NCBI GenBank assembly: GCA_947497485.1
Contig: CANMHB010000004.1
Location: 124,001-188,000, forward strand
Origin: Flavobacteriales bacterium
Lineage (GTDB): Bacteria; Bacteroidota; Bacteroidia; Flavobacteriales_D; Crocinitomicaceae
Direction: 5' to 3'
DNA: 64,000 nucleotides
The translations under genes were made by a program, and so were the position numbers. Below the pieces are notes generated by a model that saw nothing but the letters and a program-made list of their open reading frames with translations, was not told the DNA's origin and ran no database searches. Below, in pieces: positions 1-8,493 of this stretch (position 1 is the stretch's first letter; each line of letters starts with the position of its first letter).

Positions 1-594
1 AAAGAAGGTTTGGAAAAAGGCATCTCTGTCCGTGGACTTGGATTCAGTGATGAGGATATGGAAGTCATCCGAAGATTTAATCTAATCACCTCGAAACCTG
101 TCATGTACGTTTGTAATGTAGATGAGGCATCCGTAAAAACAGGTAATGAATATGTTGAAAAAGTGCGGCTGGCAGTTGCTTCAGAGAATGCTGAAGTTCT
201 TGTAATTGGTGCAAAAATCGAGGCGGATATTACGGAATTAGAAACGTATGAAGAGCGAAAAATGTTTCTAGATGAACTTGATTTGGAAGAGCCAGGGGTA
301 AATCGTTTGATACGTTCAGCTTATTCGCTTTTGAATTTACAAACCTACTTTACTGCTGGAGTGAAAGAAGTTCGTGCATGGACTATCCGTAAAGGAATGA
401 CTGCACCGCAAGCAGCAGGCGTTATCCATACTGATTTTGAAAAAGGCTTTATTCGCGCTGAGGTAATGAAATATCACGATTTTACGACGCTCGGTTCAGA
501 ATCTGCGGTGAAGGACGCTGGTAAGTTTAAAGTAGAAGGAAAGGAATATGTTGTTGAAGATGGTGATGTGATGCACTTTCGATTTAATGTTTAA
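1..594 (+). CDS. ychF: Redox-regulated ATPase/GTPase YchF (OLA1 family), 3' part only
   Basis: This is the C-terminal half of the Obg-related ATPase YchF, a cytosolic ribosome-associated P-loop NTPase. The reading frame is open from the first base of the window, so the N-terminal G domain lies outside it; the first in-frame TTG at position 10 is not a real start. Visible are the end of the nucleotide-binding domain with the motif PVMYVCNVDE, then a helical stretch, and the TGS-like C-terminal domain with LLNLQTYFTAG, KEVRAWTIRKG and the typical FEKGFIRAEV block. These strings are characteristic of YchF. Roughly 198 residues are present against a usual total near 363. A repeat-containing 98-bp gap separates it from fah, which is on the same strand. 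Confidence 0.95.
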   Translation, partial: KEGLEKGISVRGLGFSDEDMEVIRRFNLITSKPVMYVCNVDEASVKTGNEYVEKVRLAVASENAEVLVIGAKIEADITELETYEERKMFLDELDLEEPGVNRLIRSAYSLLNLQTYFTAGVKEVRAWTIRKGMTAPQAAGVIHTDFEKGFIRAEVMKYHDFTTLGSESAVKDAGKFKVEGKEYVVEDGDVMHFRFNV

Positions 595-600
595 TTAATT

Positions 601-690
601 TTAGAATTGCGAACGAATTAATTGCTAATTCTAATTACGAGAATAGACAATTTATTTCATTCGCAATTCGCAACTAAAAATTCATAATTA
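601..690. repeat. Dispersed GCAATTCGCAA-family intergenic repeat (copy 1)
   Basis: The gap between ychF and fah carries a left inverted word (GAATTGCGAAC near 604) and a right direct word (TTCGCAATTCGCAACT near 660). These could pair over about 10 bp across a roughly 46-base loop. The same words recur at 8.4, 17.4 and 49.9-50.2 kb in this window, always between genes. No promoter consensus is evident here. Confidence 0.6.
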
Positions 691-692
691 CT

Positions 693-1964
693 ATGATAAA
701 AGCAAATAACCCAGAATTAAAATCATGGATCTCAGTTCCTGAAAATTCTGATTTCCCGATTCAAAACATTCCATTTGGAGTAGTTAAAACAGCAGATTTG
801 ACCCCGTTTGTGGCAACGCGAATTGGAGATAAAGTAATTGATTTAAAGAATCTCTTTCAATTGGGATATCTAAGTAATTTAGGCTTTGAACTTGCAGATT
901 TTGACAATCAATATTTGAATTCTTTGATGAAACATGGCAAAGTTGCTTCGCGAAATCTTCGAAATAGACTTTCAGAATTATTTGATGTTAATTGTAACGA
1001 GTTGAAACAAAATGATGTTCATGTTCAAGAAGTATTGTTTGATATCAATGAAGTGGAAATGTGCATGCCAATCCAAATTGGAGATTATACAGATTTTTAT
1101 TCAAGCAAGGAACACGCAACGAATGTTGGAATGATGTTTCGAGATCCGGCAAATGCACTTTTACCAAACTGGTTGTGGATTCCAGTGGGGTATCATGGCC
1201 GTGCTTCCTCAGTAATTCTTTCTGGTCAAGACATTTACCGTCCGAAAGGTCAAATTAAACCCGTTCCAACCGAAGATCCAATTTATGCGCCTTCTCGGCA
1301 GGTAGACTTTGAATTGGAAATGGCGTTTGTAACTTTCGAAGGAAAACCTCTTGGAGATTCAATTTCAACAGCTGAAGCTGAAGATTATATTTTTGGAATG
1401 TGTTTGTTTAACGACTGGTCAGCGCGAGACATTCAAGCTTGGGAATATGTTCCACTTGGTCCATTTTTAGCTAAGAATTTTGCATCATCAATTTCTCCTT
1501 GGATCGTTACATTAGATGCTTTGGAGCCTTTTGCGGTTGAAACGACCAAACAAGATCCAAAAGTGCTTTCCTACCTTGAGTTCGAAGGGAAAAAATCATA
1601 TGATATTCATTTACAAGTTGCCATCGAACCCGAAAACTCAAAGGAAACGGTTATTTGTAATTCGAATTTCAAATACATGTATTGGAACATGGCGCAACAA
1701 CTCGCTCATCATACGGTGAATGGTTGTAATGTGCGTTGCGGAGACCTGATGGGTTCAGGAACAATTTCGGGTCCAACAGAAGATTCATATGGTTCAATGC
1801 TCGAATTAGCTTGGAGAGGAACAAAACCATTAAAAATGAACGATGGTTCAGAACGTAAGTTTATTTTAGATGGAGATACAGTTATCATGCGAGGTTATTC
1901 AGAGAGTAATGGAGTTCGAATTGGATTTGGAGAAGTGAAAGCAAAAATTCTTCCAGCTAAATAA
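693..1964 (+). CDS. fahA: Fumarylacetoacetase
   Basis: Fumarylacetoacetate hydrolase catalyses the last step of tyrosine degradation, splitting fumarylacetoacetate into fumarate and acetoacetate in the cytosol. The 423-residue length matches the eukaryote-like full-length family. Diagnostic blocks are DYTDFYSSKEHATNVG (from about residue 131, metal-binding Asp), the glycine/proline region NWLWIPVGYHGRASS, the metal-ligand segment RQVDFELEMAFV and FNDWSARDIQAWEYVPLG. The SAI-type N-terminal domain (about residues 1-120) is present. The start ATG at 693 agrees with the family N-terminus. Its stop codon overlaps the ATG of the following RelA/SpoT gene by one base (TAATG), so the two are probably translationally coupled, although no metabolic link is known. 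No other tyrosine-catabolic gene is in the window. Confidence 0.95.
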   Translation: MIKANNPELKSWISVPENSDFPIQNIPFGVVKTADLTPFVATRIGDKVIDLKNLFQLGYLSNLGFELADFDNQYLNSLMKHGKVASRNLRNRLSELFDVNCNELKQNDVHVQEVLFDINEVEMCMPIQIGDYTDFYSSKEHATNVGMMFRDPANALLPNWLWIPVGYHGRASSVILSGQDIYRPKGQIKPVPTEDPIYAPSRQVDFELEMAFVTFEGKPLGDSISTAEAEDYIFGMCLFNDWSARDIQAWEYVPLGPFLAKNFASSISPWIVTLDALEPFAVETTKQDPKVLSYLEFEGKKSYDIHLQVAIEPENSKETVICNSNFKYMYWNMAQQLAHHTVNGCNVRCGDLMGSGTISGPTEDSYGSMLELAWRGTKPLKMNDGSERKFILDGDTVIMRGYSESNGVRIGFGEVKAKILPAK

Positions 1965-4207
1965 TGCAAGAGTACGGGGCAAATATTGAAATAAACATTG
2001 AACTTGAACGCAAAGAAATTCTCAATGCATTCAAAGGTTTACTCCGAGCTCTAAAAGATCGCACAAAAGAAGATACACAGCTTATTCGAAAAGCTTTTGA
2101 CGTTGCGTTAGAAGCACACAAGGATATGCGCCGCAAATCTGGTGAACCGTATATTTATCATCCCATTGCAGTAGCCAAAATTTGTGCGGAAGAAATGGGA
2201 TTGGGAGCTACAGCTGTAGTTTGCGCTCTGTTGCATGATACGGTTGAGGATACCTACATTACCCTTCAAGATATTGAGGATTTGTTTGGTTCAAAAGTCC
2301 GTTTAATCATTGATGGATTAACAAAAATTCCTGAAGTTTTCGACGAAAATGCTTCAATTCAAGCAGAGAATTTCCGTAAAATGATTTTGACAATTTCCGA
2401 TGATTTTCGTGTTGTTTTAATCAAGTTGGCAGATCGCTTGCACAATATGCGAACATTGGGAAGCATGCGTGCAGACAAACAGCTTAAAATTGCTTCTGAA
2501 ACGAAATTTTTGTATGCTCCACTAGCACATCGCCTAGGTTTGTATTCCGTAAAAACGGAATTGGAAGATCTTTCAATGATGTACTGTGAAGCAGAAATTT
2601 ACAAGGACATTGAATCAAAATTAAAAAGCACTGCTGATGTGCGTAATCGATTCATACGAAGATTCACGGCACCAATTCGAGAAACATTGCTTCACGAGGG
2701 CTATATTTTTGATATTAAAGCGCGTACAAAGTCAATTTCTTCTATTTGGCGTAAAATGCAATCCAAAGGAATTCCGTTTGAGGAAGTTTTTGATGTATTT
2801 GCCATTCGAATCATCGTTGAAACTCCTCTTGAATTAGAAAAGCCGGATTGTTGGCGAATTTATAGCATTGTAACCGATTATTATCAGCCGAGTCCTGAGC
2901 GATTGAGAGATTGGATTTCGACTCCAAGGGCTAATGGTTATGAGTCGTTGCACACCACGGTCATGTCGCCAACTGGAAAATGGGTAGAAGTTCAGATTCG
3001 AACCAAGCGCATGGATGAAATCGCTGAACGCGGTCTCGCAGCGCATTATAAATACAAGGAATCAAAAAATGATGATAGTAAATTTGATCGTTGGATAGCG
3101 GAAATTCGTGAATTATTGGATAATCCCGAATCGAGTGCGTTGGATTTTGTGAATGATTTTAAATTGAATTTATTCAACGATGAAATCTACATTTTTACAC
3201 CAAAAGGCGAATTGCGTGTTCTTCCTGTTGGTTCTACGATTCTCGATTTTGCCTACGACATACATACGGATATTGGAAATAAATGTATTGGAGCCAAGGT
3301 AAATAATCGCTTGATGCCACTGAGTTATCAATTGAACAATGGTGATCAGTTGGAGATAATAACTTCATCGAAGCAAAAACCCAATGAGGAATGGTTGCGC
3401 TTCGTTGTTACAGCCCGAGCAAAACAAAAAATTAAGTCATCACTTAATGAAGAACGAAAACTAATTGCTCAGGACGGAAAAGAAATTTTAGAGCGAAAGT
3501 TCAAGCAGTTTAATTTACGAATGAACTCTGATAATATTTCTTTTTTAGAACGTTTTTTCAGTGTTGGAAGTGCAACTGAACTTTATTTCCGAATTGCGAA
3601 AGGAAAAATCGACTTATCTCGTTTACGTGAATTAGAACATCAAAATGGTACGATTCAACTTCCAAAAAAGGAAGTCGTAATCAAGAAAAATAAGGGTTCG
3701 GAAAATGGAGACAACATTCCTGGAATCGATACCAAACAGGATACAATTTTAATTGGTGATGACTTCAAAGGGTTTGATTATCAAATGGCAAAATGTTGTA
3801 ATCCAATTCCTGGAGATAAGGTTTTTGGTTTTATAACGATTGGGGAAGGAATCAAAATACATCGATTTAATTGTCCAAATGCTGTTCATTTGATGGGAAA
3901 AATGGCTTATCGTTGTATCAAAGCTCGATGGAAATCAGATCATTTAGTAGAGCGCATTGCAGCGATTCGAATTATAGGAATCGACCAGTTAGGTCTAGTA
4001 AATAAATTAACCGAGATTATTTCCAAGCAAAATAATGTCAATATGAAAAGCATATCATTTGACACAAATGATGGTGTTTTTGAAGGCAAAATCAAAGTAA
4101 TGGTGTATGACACTGAACACCTTGAGCAATTAACACGAAAATTTGAAGAAGTGGATGGTGTGCAGCGCGTTACTCGCTGGGATACAGAGGAAGAAAGTCC
4201 GTTTTAG
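1964..4207 (+). CDS. Bifunctional (p)ppGpp synthetase/hydrolase, RelA/SpoT homologue
   Basis: This 747-residue long RSH protein sets the level of the alarmone (p)ppGpp. The N-terminal HD hydrolase domain appears intact (YIYHPIAVAKI, CALLHDTVEDT at about residues 87-97, KLADRLHNMRTLGSM). The synthetase domain (about 240-370) has SISSIWRKMQSKG and DWISTPRANGYESLHTT. A TGS domain follows (DEIYIFTPKGELRVLP, about 405-465), then a zinc-finger-like region (AKCCNPIPGD) and a C-terminal ACT domain (about 670-745). The intact HD box suggests both hydrolysis and synthesis, as in SpoT/Rel enzymes. No second long RSH is in the window. It overlaps fah by one base and is followed by a perfect palindrome that probably ends the transcript. 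Confidence 0.95.
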   Translation: MQEYGANIEINIELERKEILNAFKGLLRALKDRTKEDTQLIRKAFDVALEAHKDMRRKSGEPYIYHPIAVAKICAEEMGLGATAVVCALLHDTVEDTYITLQDIEDLFGSKVRLIIDGLTKIPEVFDENASIQAENFRKMILTISDDFRVVLIKLADRLHNMRTLGSMRADKQLKIASETKFLYAPLAHRLGLYSVKTELEDLSMMYCEAEIYKDIESKLKSTADVRNRFIRRFTAPIRETLLHEGYIFDIKARTKSISSIWRKMQSKGIPFEEVFDVFAIRIIVETPLELEKPDCWRIYSIVTDYYQPSPERLRDWISTPRANGYESLHTTVMSPTGKWVEVQIRTKRMDEIAERGLAAHYKYKESKNDDSKFDRWIAEIRELLDNPESSALDFVNDFKLNLFNDEIYIFTPKGELRVLPVGSTILDFAYDIHTDIGNKCIGAKVNNRLMPLSYQLNNGDQLEIITSSKQKPNEEWLRFVVTARAKQKIKSSLNEERKLIAQDGKEILERKFKQFNLRMNSDNISFLERFFSVGSATELYFRIAKGKIDLSRLRELEHQNGTIQLPKKEVVIKKNKGSENGDNIPGIDTKQDTILIGDDFKGFDYQMAKCCNPIPGDKVFGFITIGEGIKIHRFNCPNAVHLMGKMAYRCIKARWKSDHLVERIAAIRIIGIDQLGLVNKLTEIISKQNNVNMKSISFDTNDGVFEGKIKVMVYDTEHLEQLTRKFEEVDGVQRVTRWDTEEESPF

Positions 4208-4291
4208 TGGATAATTGACGTATTATTTTAGGCAGGAAACCATTTTTTAATTGAAAATCATTGAAATGATTTTTGACTATGATTCAAATGC

Positions 4292-4323
4292 AAATAGGGT
4301 CGGGATTAATCCCGACCCTATTT
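4292..4323. terminator. Perfect 32-bp palindrome between convergent genes, probable bidirectional terminator
   Basis: The sequence is fully self-complementary: its left half is AAATAGGGTCGGGATT and the right half is the exact reverse complement. The outer bases are A-rich on the left and T-rich on the right, so either transcript would form a GC-rich stem followed by a short U run. It sits 85 bases after the RSH stop and 34 bases beyond the 3' end of the minus-strand LamG gene, the expected position for a shared terminator. Confidence 0.85.
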
Positions 4324-4356
4324 GGTAAAATATCAATCTAAAATGGTTTCAACCAT

Positions 4357-5721
4357 TTACTGCAAAACAATCTTCCTAACCGTCACCGTATTATTTTGCG
4401 GATCAATCAAATGAACGAAATACAATCCATTTCCTGACCACGTGCTTAAATCAACGTAAAATTGCTGTTGGTTGATGGCACTTTGAAATACCTGTTGTCC
4501 GGCATTGTTTTCTATTTTAATCGAGTATCCAGACATCGCCGAGTAATTTCCATTATCTATCGTAATGTGGTCACTGGTTGGATTCGGATAAATCAAAATC
4601 GTATTTTCGTTGTTTGGTGCAGGTAAGCCAAGTGATGTATTTATAACTAAAGTGTCAGTTACTGTCGTCAAAAGGGTGTCGTAAACCGTAACATTCGTAA
4701 TGCACGTATCAGCAATTTGGATGGTTGCAACGTTAGAGGTATCAGTACAGTTTCCTGAAGAGGCAATAACTCTAAATGGTTGGTTGTGGTTCGAAAGTTG
4801 AACATTAGAAACAGTTAATGTATTTGTGGTTCCTACTGAATAGTTAGTATTATTTGGAACATTTTGCCAACCATTATTTAGCGGATTGTTTTGCCATTGA
4901 ATGTTCTGAGATTGAGTGGGTGTTGAAATAGCAACATTTGAACCAATAGAAGTAGTTTGTGGATTAACTGTAATTAATGAATTAGAAATATAATTTAATT
5001 GTGAATGGAATAAATCCAAGATTTCACAATTTGAAATTGAACGATTCCAAATTGCAATTTCATCGATTGAACCATTAAAATTATTAGCGTTAACCGCTCC
5101 CCAAGTATCGTCACCAATTACGAGTGAAAGATTAGGATTTCCAACAAGGGCAGAGGGCTGAATTGAACTATTAATTAATAATGAATTAAAATAAACACTT
5201 TGAATTCCTCCCTCATATTGACATACAACATGATACCAATCATTTAAACTGACCGAATTATTTAACACACCAGAATAAGTTGTAGAACTTCCATTACCAA
5301 TTCTATAGTTTAATTTACCTGATGAAGAAACGGATATATTAAAACCAATGGCAGACGTACTTGAACTACTTTGTTGACTAATTAAAATTGATTCACCTGA
5401 AATTGGAAATGCATTTATTTTCACCCAAAATGATATAGCTTTTCCATTATTAAAATTAAAATTCGAAGAATTTTGCAATGATATAATATCATTTACCCCA
5501 TCAAAACCATACGCCTGATTCGCATTCCCAAATCTGTCCGTCGTCAACGTTGCCCCATTCACCGTTCCATTATTCCCATTACCACTTTCATCGTTGGCAT
5601 TTCCATTGAACGGCCACCAACCAACTAAGCCATTCGATGGTACATAACTTGGCACTTGCGCCATTAAATTCGTAGTGATACCAAGCCCAACGGCAAAGGC
5701 TGTAAATAAACTTTTCTTCAT
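4357..5721 (-). CDS. LamG-domain secreted protein with T9SS type A sorting domain
   Basis: The 454-residue protein starts with a Sec signal peptide (KKSLFTAFAVGLGITT, ending near AQ at about 22). A concanavalin-like laminin-G-3 domain spans about residues 25-235: GLVGWWPFNGNANDESGN is the classic start, followed by YGFDGVND and WNRSISNCEI near its end. A short Ig-like region (about 245-335) precedes a T9SS type A C-terminal sorting domain (about 375-454: IYPNPTSDHITI ... GLYFVHL ... KIVLQ). It should be exported through the outer membrane by the type IX system and either anchored or released. LamG domains usually bind glycans or proteins; the ligand here is unknown. It is transcribed alone, convergent to the RSH gene. 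The long inverted-repeat element at 5775-5930 lies just upstream of its start. Confidence 0.88.
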   Translation of the reverse strand: MKKSLFTAFAVGLGITTNLMAQVPSYVPSNGLVGWWPFNGNANDESGNGNNGTVNGATLTTDRFGNANQAYGFDGVNDIISLQNSSNFNFNNGKAISFWVKINAFPISGESILISQQSSSSTSAIGFNISVSSSGKLNYRIGNGSSTTYSGVLNNSVSLNDWYHVVCQYEGGIQSVYFNSLLINSSIQPSALVGNPNLSLVIGDDTWGAVNANNFNGSIDEIAIWNRSISNCEILDLFHSQLNYISNSLITVNPQTTSIGSNVAISTPTQSQNIQWQNNPLNNGWQNVPNNTNYSVGTTNTLTVSNVQLSNHNQPFRVIASSGNCTDTSNVATIQIADTCITNVTVYDTLLTTVTDTLVINTSLGLPAPNNENTILIYPNPTSDHITIDNGNYSAMSGYSIKIENNAGQQVFQSAINQQQFYVDLSTWSGNGLYFVHLIDPQNNTVTVRKIVLQ

Positions 5722-5774
5722 TTTTAAAGTTTCATTTTCACCCGCCCCGCAGTGAGTTTATACATAAAAAAAAA

Positions 5775-5930
5775 GCGTGGGACAGTTGCTTTACTCGTAA
5801 CAGAGGTCCGACCAAGAACCCGAAAACCAAGCAAAGCAACGCCCACACCGTAGCATGAGCGTTTTACTTTAACTTCCTGGTTTTCTTAGAAATTTGGTCG
5901 GTTTCCGTTACAGGTCGTTTAGCAAACGCT
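5775..5930. other. Nested inverted-repeat element, candidate structured RNA or palindromic mobile element
   Basis: The 407-bp gap between the LamG gene and higB contains two adjacent hairpins whose loops are complementary. Hairpin 1 pairs GTGGG/GTTGCTTT (5777-5792) with AAAGCAAC/CCCAC (5833-5846). Hairpin 2 pairs AGCGTTT (5858-5864) with AAACGCT (5924-5930). The loop of hairpin 1 contains GTAAC (5797-5801), CCGACCAA (5808-5815) and GAAAACCA (5822-5829). The loop of hairpin 2 contains, in reverse order, TGGTTTTC (5878-5885), TTGGTCGG (5894-5901) and GTTAC (5907-5911), the exact complements. No ORF is supported across it. It could be a two-hairpin kissing RNA, a 5' leader of the LamG gene, or a non-coding repeat. 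The remaining parts of the gap (5722-5774 and 5931-6080) are AT-rich with nothing recognised. Confidence 0.6.
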
Positions 5931-6081
5931 ATTTTTTAATATCCAATAAAATCCGTTTTTGCCGTTGCAAATGGATGTATAGCAAATGTATAAAAATTAT
6001 TTTTAATATCGAGGAAATTGAAAAATTACAACCTACGAAATGATTTTTTTTGTTAAATTAAAGTAGAAAATGATGTTTTTA

Positions 6082-6114
6082 TTGGTTCCCATTTTGGGAA
6101 AAATATTAATTTTG
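6082..6114 (+). promoter_or_regulatory. higBA promoter with inverted-repeat operator
   Basis: A Bacteroidota-type -7 element TAATTTTG lies at 6107-6114 and a TTG -33-like element at 6082-6084, 22 bases apart. Between them sits a perfect inverted repeat TTCCCA-TTT-TGGGAA (6086-6100). Its position inside the promoter and ahead of a toxin-antitoxin pair is what is expected for binding of the HigA-type antitoxin (autorepression). The leader to the toxin start would be under 10 bases. Confidence 0.6.
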
Positions 6115-6128
6115 AAAAAGAATAGGAA

Positions 6129-6422
6129 TTGAGAGTAATTGCGAAAAAGACGTTGAGGGACTTTTGGGAAAAGCATGCAGACTGTGAACAAGCGTTGAAA
6201 TCATGGTATCAGGAAATTACCAAAGCTAATTGGCAGAACGGAAATGAACTAAAAAATGACTTTCCAAGCGTAAGTATTTTGAATAATGGGCGTTATGTTT
6301 TCAATATTAAAGGAAATAATTATCGCTTGGTTGTAAAAATCAATTTCGAATTTCAACTGGTATGGATACGCTTTATCGGAACGCATGCCAAATATGACAA
6401 AATTAATGCAAACGAAATTTAA
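6129..6422 (+). CDS. higB: HigB-type mRNA interferase toxin
   Basis: The 97-residue product matches the HigB/RelE-fold toxins that cleave mRNA at the ribosome. The blocks TLRDFWEKHADCEQAL, LKNDFPSVSIL, RYVFNIKGNNYRLVV and VWIRFIGTHAKYDKI are typical of the HigB family found with upstream-toxin operons. The start is a TTG at 6129; no in-frame ATG gives the conserved N-terminus RVIAKKTLR, so the weak start is probably genuine and may limit toxin synthesis. The antitoxin gene starts 4 bases after the stop. The order toxin then antitoxin is the HigBA arrangement. Confidence 0.9.
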   Translation: MRVIAKKTLRDFWEKHADCEQALKSWYQEITKANWQNGNELKNDFPSVSILNNGRYVFNIKGNNYRLVVKINFEFQLVWIRFIGTHAKYDKINANEI

Positions 6423-6426
6423 CATC

Positions 6427-6783
6427 ATGAATATCAAACCAATAAAAACTGAACAAGATTATCAGGACGCCTTGAACCGTCTTGAAACGATTTTCGATGC
6501 GAAATCAGGAACATCTGAAGGTGATGAACTTGAAATTCTTGGTTTACTCATCGATGATTATGAAAACAAACACTTTCCAATCGACTTACCGGATCCGATC
6601 GAGGCCATTAAATTCAGAATGGAACAGTTAGGCTACACGCAAAATGACCTTTCGAAAATATTAGGTCAGAAAAGTCGCGCCAGTGAAATATTGAACAAAA
6701 AACGAAAGCTTTCTCTTGAAATGATTCGAAAACTGAATTTGATTCTTAACATTCCTACGAATGTCTTGATTCAGGCGTATTAA
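6427..6783 (+). CDS. higA: HigA-type antitoxin, HTH DNA-binding
   Basis: The 118-residue protein begins at ATG 6427 with NIKPIKTEQDYQDALNRL, the usual N-terminus of this HigA class; an in-frame ATG at 6385 inside higB would add 14 residues that are not family-like. The N-terminal half (DELEILGLLIDDYENKHF) is the toxin-binding part. The C-terminal half is an XRE-type helix-turn-helix (YTQNDLSKILGQKSRASEI, RKLSLEMIRKLN). It should neutralise HigB and repress the promoter at 6082-6114, which holds a matching inverted repeat. Confidence 0.9.
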   Translation: MNIKPIKTEQDYQDALNRLETIFDAKSGTSEGDELEILGLLIDDYENKHFPIDLPDPIEAIKFRMEQLGYTQNDLSKILGQKSRASEILNKKRKLSLEMIRKLNLILNIPTNVLIQAY

Positions 6784-6796
6784 AGTAAATAAAAAA

Positions 6797-7285
6797 TTAT
6801 TTTGAAATTTCCTTGAACAGTTCCCAGTGATAACCTTGTTCTTCCTGTTCCTCGTCTTGCCAGCCTTTGTGTACTGCTACGCCCTTTTTTGAAGGAGCTG
6901 CATAGAAATAGTCACCTGCACCTGCCCACCAAGAACCACATGAAGTTATCGAGTTTTTCCCTCCAATATCGTTCATTAAACTAGCTTCACCAACAACGCT
7001 CTCCAAAAATGTGATTTTACCATTTACCGAAATTGAAATATCGGAAGAAGGCATGTCGTCTTGAGATTTTGTTTTAAAAAGAAATTTCACTTCGAGTTTT
7101 TCTTCTTTTGGTTCTTCTTTCTCAACATCCTCAGATTCATCATTTTTTGTTGTTGAGGTTGAATCTGTATTTTTTGATTCAACTTTATCAGTAGGATTAG
7201 TTTTGTTTTCGGCTTGACCACCGCAATTGGCAAAGGTCAGAATGACTATCAAAGCAATTGAAACGAGCTTAAATAAATATTTCAC
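6797..7285 (-). CDS. Small putative lipoprotein of unknown function
   Basis: The 162-residue product has a lipoprotein signal peptide with a lipobox-like LTFANC, the lipidated Cys being residue 21. A low-complexity Lys/Glu/Ser/Thr linker (about 27-65) leads to a small C-terminal domain (about 68-160) that includes EVKFLFKTKSQDD, a Cys-containing ITSCGSWWAGAGDYFYAA and an acidic end QDEEQEEQGYHW. I do not recognise the family. It starts 11 bases after gcvT on the same strand and is probably the last gene of the efp-gcvT-lipoprotein transcript. Location: membrane-anchored, probably facing the periplasm. Confidence 0.75.
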   Translation of the reverse strand: MKYLFKLVSIALIVILTFANCGGQAENKTNPTDKVESKNTDSTSTTKNDESEDVEKEEPKEEKLEVKFLFKTKSQDDMPSSDISISVNGKITFLESVVGEASLMNDIGGKNSITSCGSWWAGAGDYFYAAPSKKGVAVHKGWQDEEQEEQGYHWELFKEISK

Positions 7286-7296
7286 AGCAAATTCTT

Positions 7297-8379
7297 TTAC
7301 TTCTTATAAAACGGCAATTTTACCACTTTCGCTTTTACGCCTTTCTCGCGTATTTCGATGAAAATTTCAGTATCCAAAGCTGAAAATTCTTTGGTAACAT
7401 ATCCTAAGCCGATTCCAACTTTCATGCTTGGAGACATCGTTCCAGAAGTTACTTTTCCAATGACATTTCCGTTTGAATCAAGAATCGGATAGTCGTGACG
7501 TGGAATTCCACGGTCGATCATTTCAAATGCAACTAATTTACGGGTAACTCCTTCTTCTTTTTGCTTTTTAAGAAAATCAGAATCTACAAAGTCTTTCGTG
7601 AATTTTGTAATCCAACCTAGACCAGCTTCAAGCGGCGAAGTTGTATCATCGATGTCATTTCCGTATAGACAAAAGCCCATTTCCAAACGTAACGTATCTC
7701 TTGCGGCTAAACCAATTGGTTTGATTCCAAAAGATTCACCAGCTTTGAAAACTTCATTCCAAACGTGCTCAATGTCTTGGTTTTTTACGTAAATCTCAAA
7801 ACCTCCCGAACCAGTGTAACCCGTTGCCGAAATCATCACATTGTCAACACCTGCGAATTTCCCATGTTGAAACGTGTAATAAACCATTTCAGACAAATTC
7901 ACATTCGTCAACGATTGCATTGCCTCTGCAGCTTTTGGTCCTTGAATCGCAAGAAGAGAATAATCATCTGAAACATTGTGCATTTCAACGCCTAAATCGT
8001 TCAACGAAGAAATCCAATTCCAGTCTTTGTCAATGTTTGAGGCATTTACAACAAGAAAATACTCATTTTCATTTACCCGATAAATGATCAAGTCATCTAC
8101 AATTCCACCTTTGCCATTTGGCATGCATGAATATTGTGCCTTCCCATCAAACAGAACTGAAGCATCATTTGAAGAAAATTTTTGAATCAACGCTAAGGCA
8201 TTTGGTCCTTTCAATATAAACTCACCCATGTGCGAAACATCAAACACACCAACACCATTTCTTACGATTTCGTGTTCTGCGTTAACGCCTTCGTATTGAA
8301 CAGGCATATTATATCCGGCAAAAGGAACCATCTTAGCTCCTAAGGCAATGTGTTTTTCAGTAAGGGCTGTATTTTTCAT
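7297..8379 (-). CDS. gcvT: Glycine cleavage system aminomethyltransferase (T protein)
   Basis: GcvT transfers the methylene group from aminomethylated H protein to tetrahydrofolate, releasing ammonia. The 360-residue length is typical. Family blocks seen include [73 protein letters not shown] (folate-binding region) and the C-terminal [21 protein letters not shown]. No other glycine-cleavage subunit gene is nearby, as is common in Bacteroidota. It follows efp on the minus strand after a repeat-bearing 114-bp gap and precedes the lipoprotein gene. Confidence 0.97.
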   Translation of the reverse strand: MKNTALTEKHIALGAKMVPFAGYNMPVQYEGVNAEHEIVRNGVGVFDVSHMGEFILKGPNALALIQKFSSNDASVLFDGKAQYSCMPNGKGGIVDDLIIYRVNENEYFLVVNASNIDKDWNWISSLNDLGVEMHNVSDDYSLLAIQGPKAAEAMQSLTNVNLSEMVYYTFQHGKFAGVDNVMISATGYTGSGGFEIYVKNQDIEHVWNEVFKAGESFGIKPIGLAARDTLRLEMGFCLYGNDIDDTTSPLEAGLGWITKFTKDFVDSDFLKKQKEEGVTRKLVAFEMIDRGIPRHDYPILDSNGNVIGKVTSGTMSPSMKVGIGLGYVTKEFSALDTEIFIEIREKGVKAKVVKLPFYKK

Positions 8380-8394
8380 GTTTTTTAACTAAAT

Positions 8395-8493
8395 AATTAA
8401 TAATTGCGAGTTCCTAATTTGATATTCATCCGCAATTCGCAACTCTTCGTTCAAAATTAATCCGTTCGCAATTAATCCGTTCGCAATTCGCAA
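8395..8493. repeat. Dispersed GCAATTCGCAA-family intergenic repeat (copy 2)
   Basis: Between efp and gcvT lies another copy of the repeat family: an inverted word AATTGCGAGTTC near 8402, followed by the direct words CCGCAATTCGCAACTCTTCG (about 8430) and CGTTCGCAATTCGCAATTAA (about 8478), with ATTAATCCGTTCGCA occurring twice in a row (about 8457-8485). On the minus strand TAATTTTG (8459 down to 8452) matches the TAnnTTTG promoter element and could serve gcvT, but this is weak. Confidence 0.6.
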
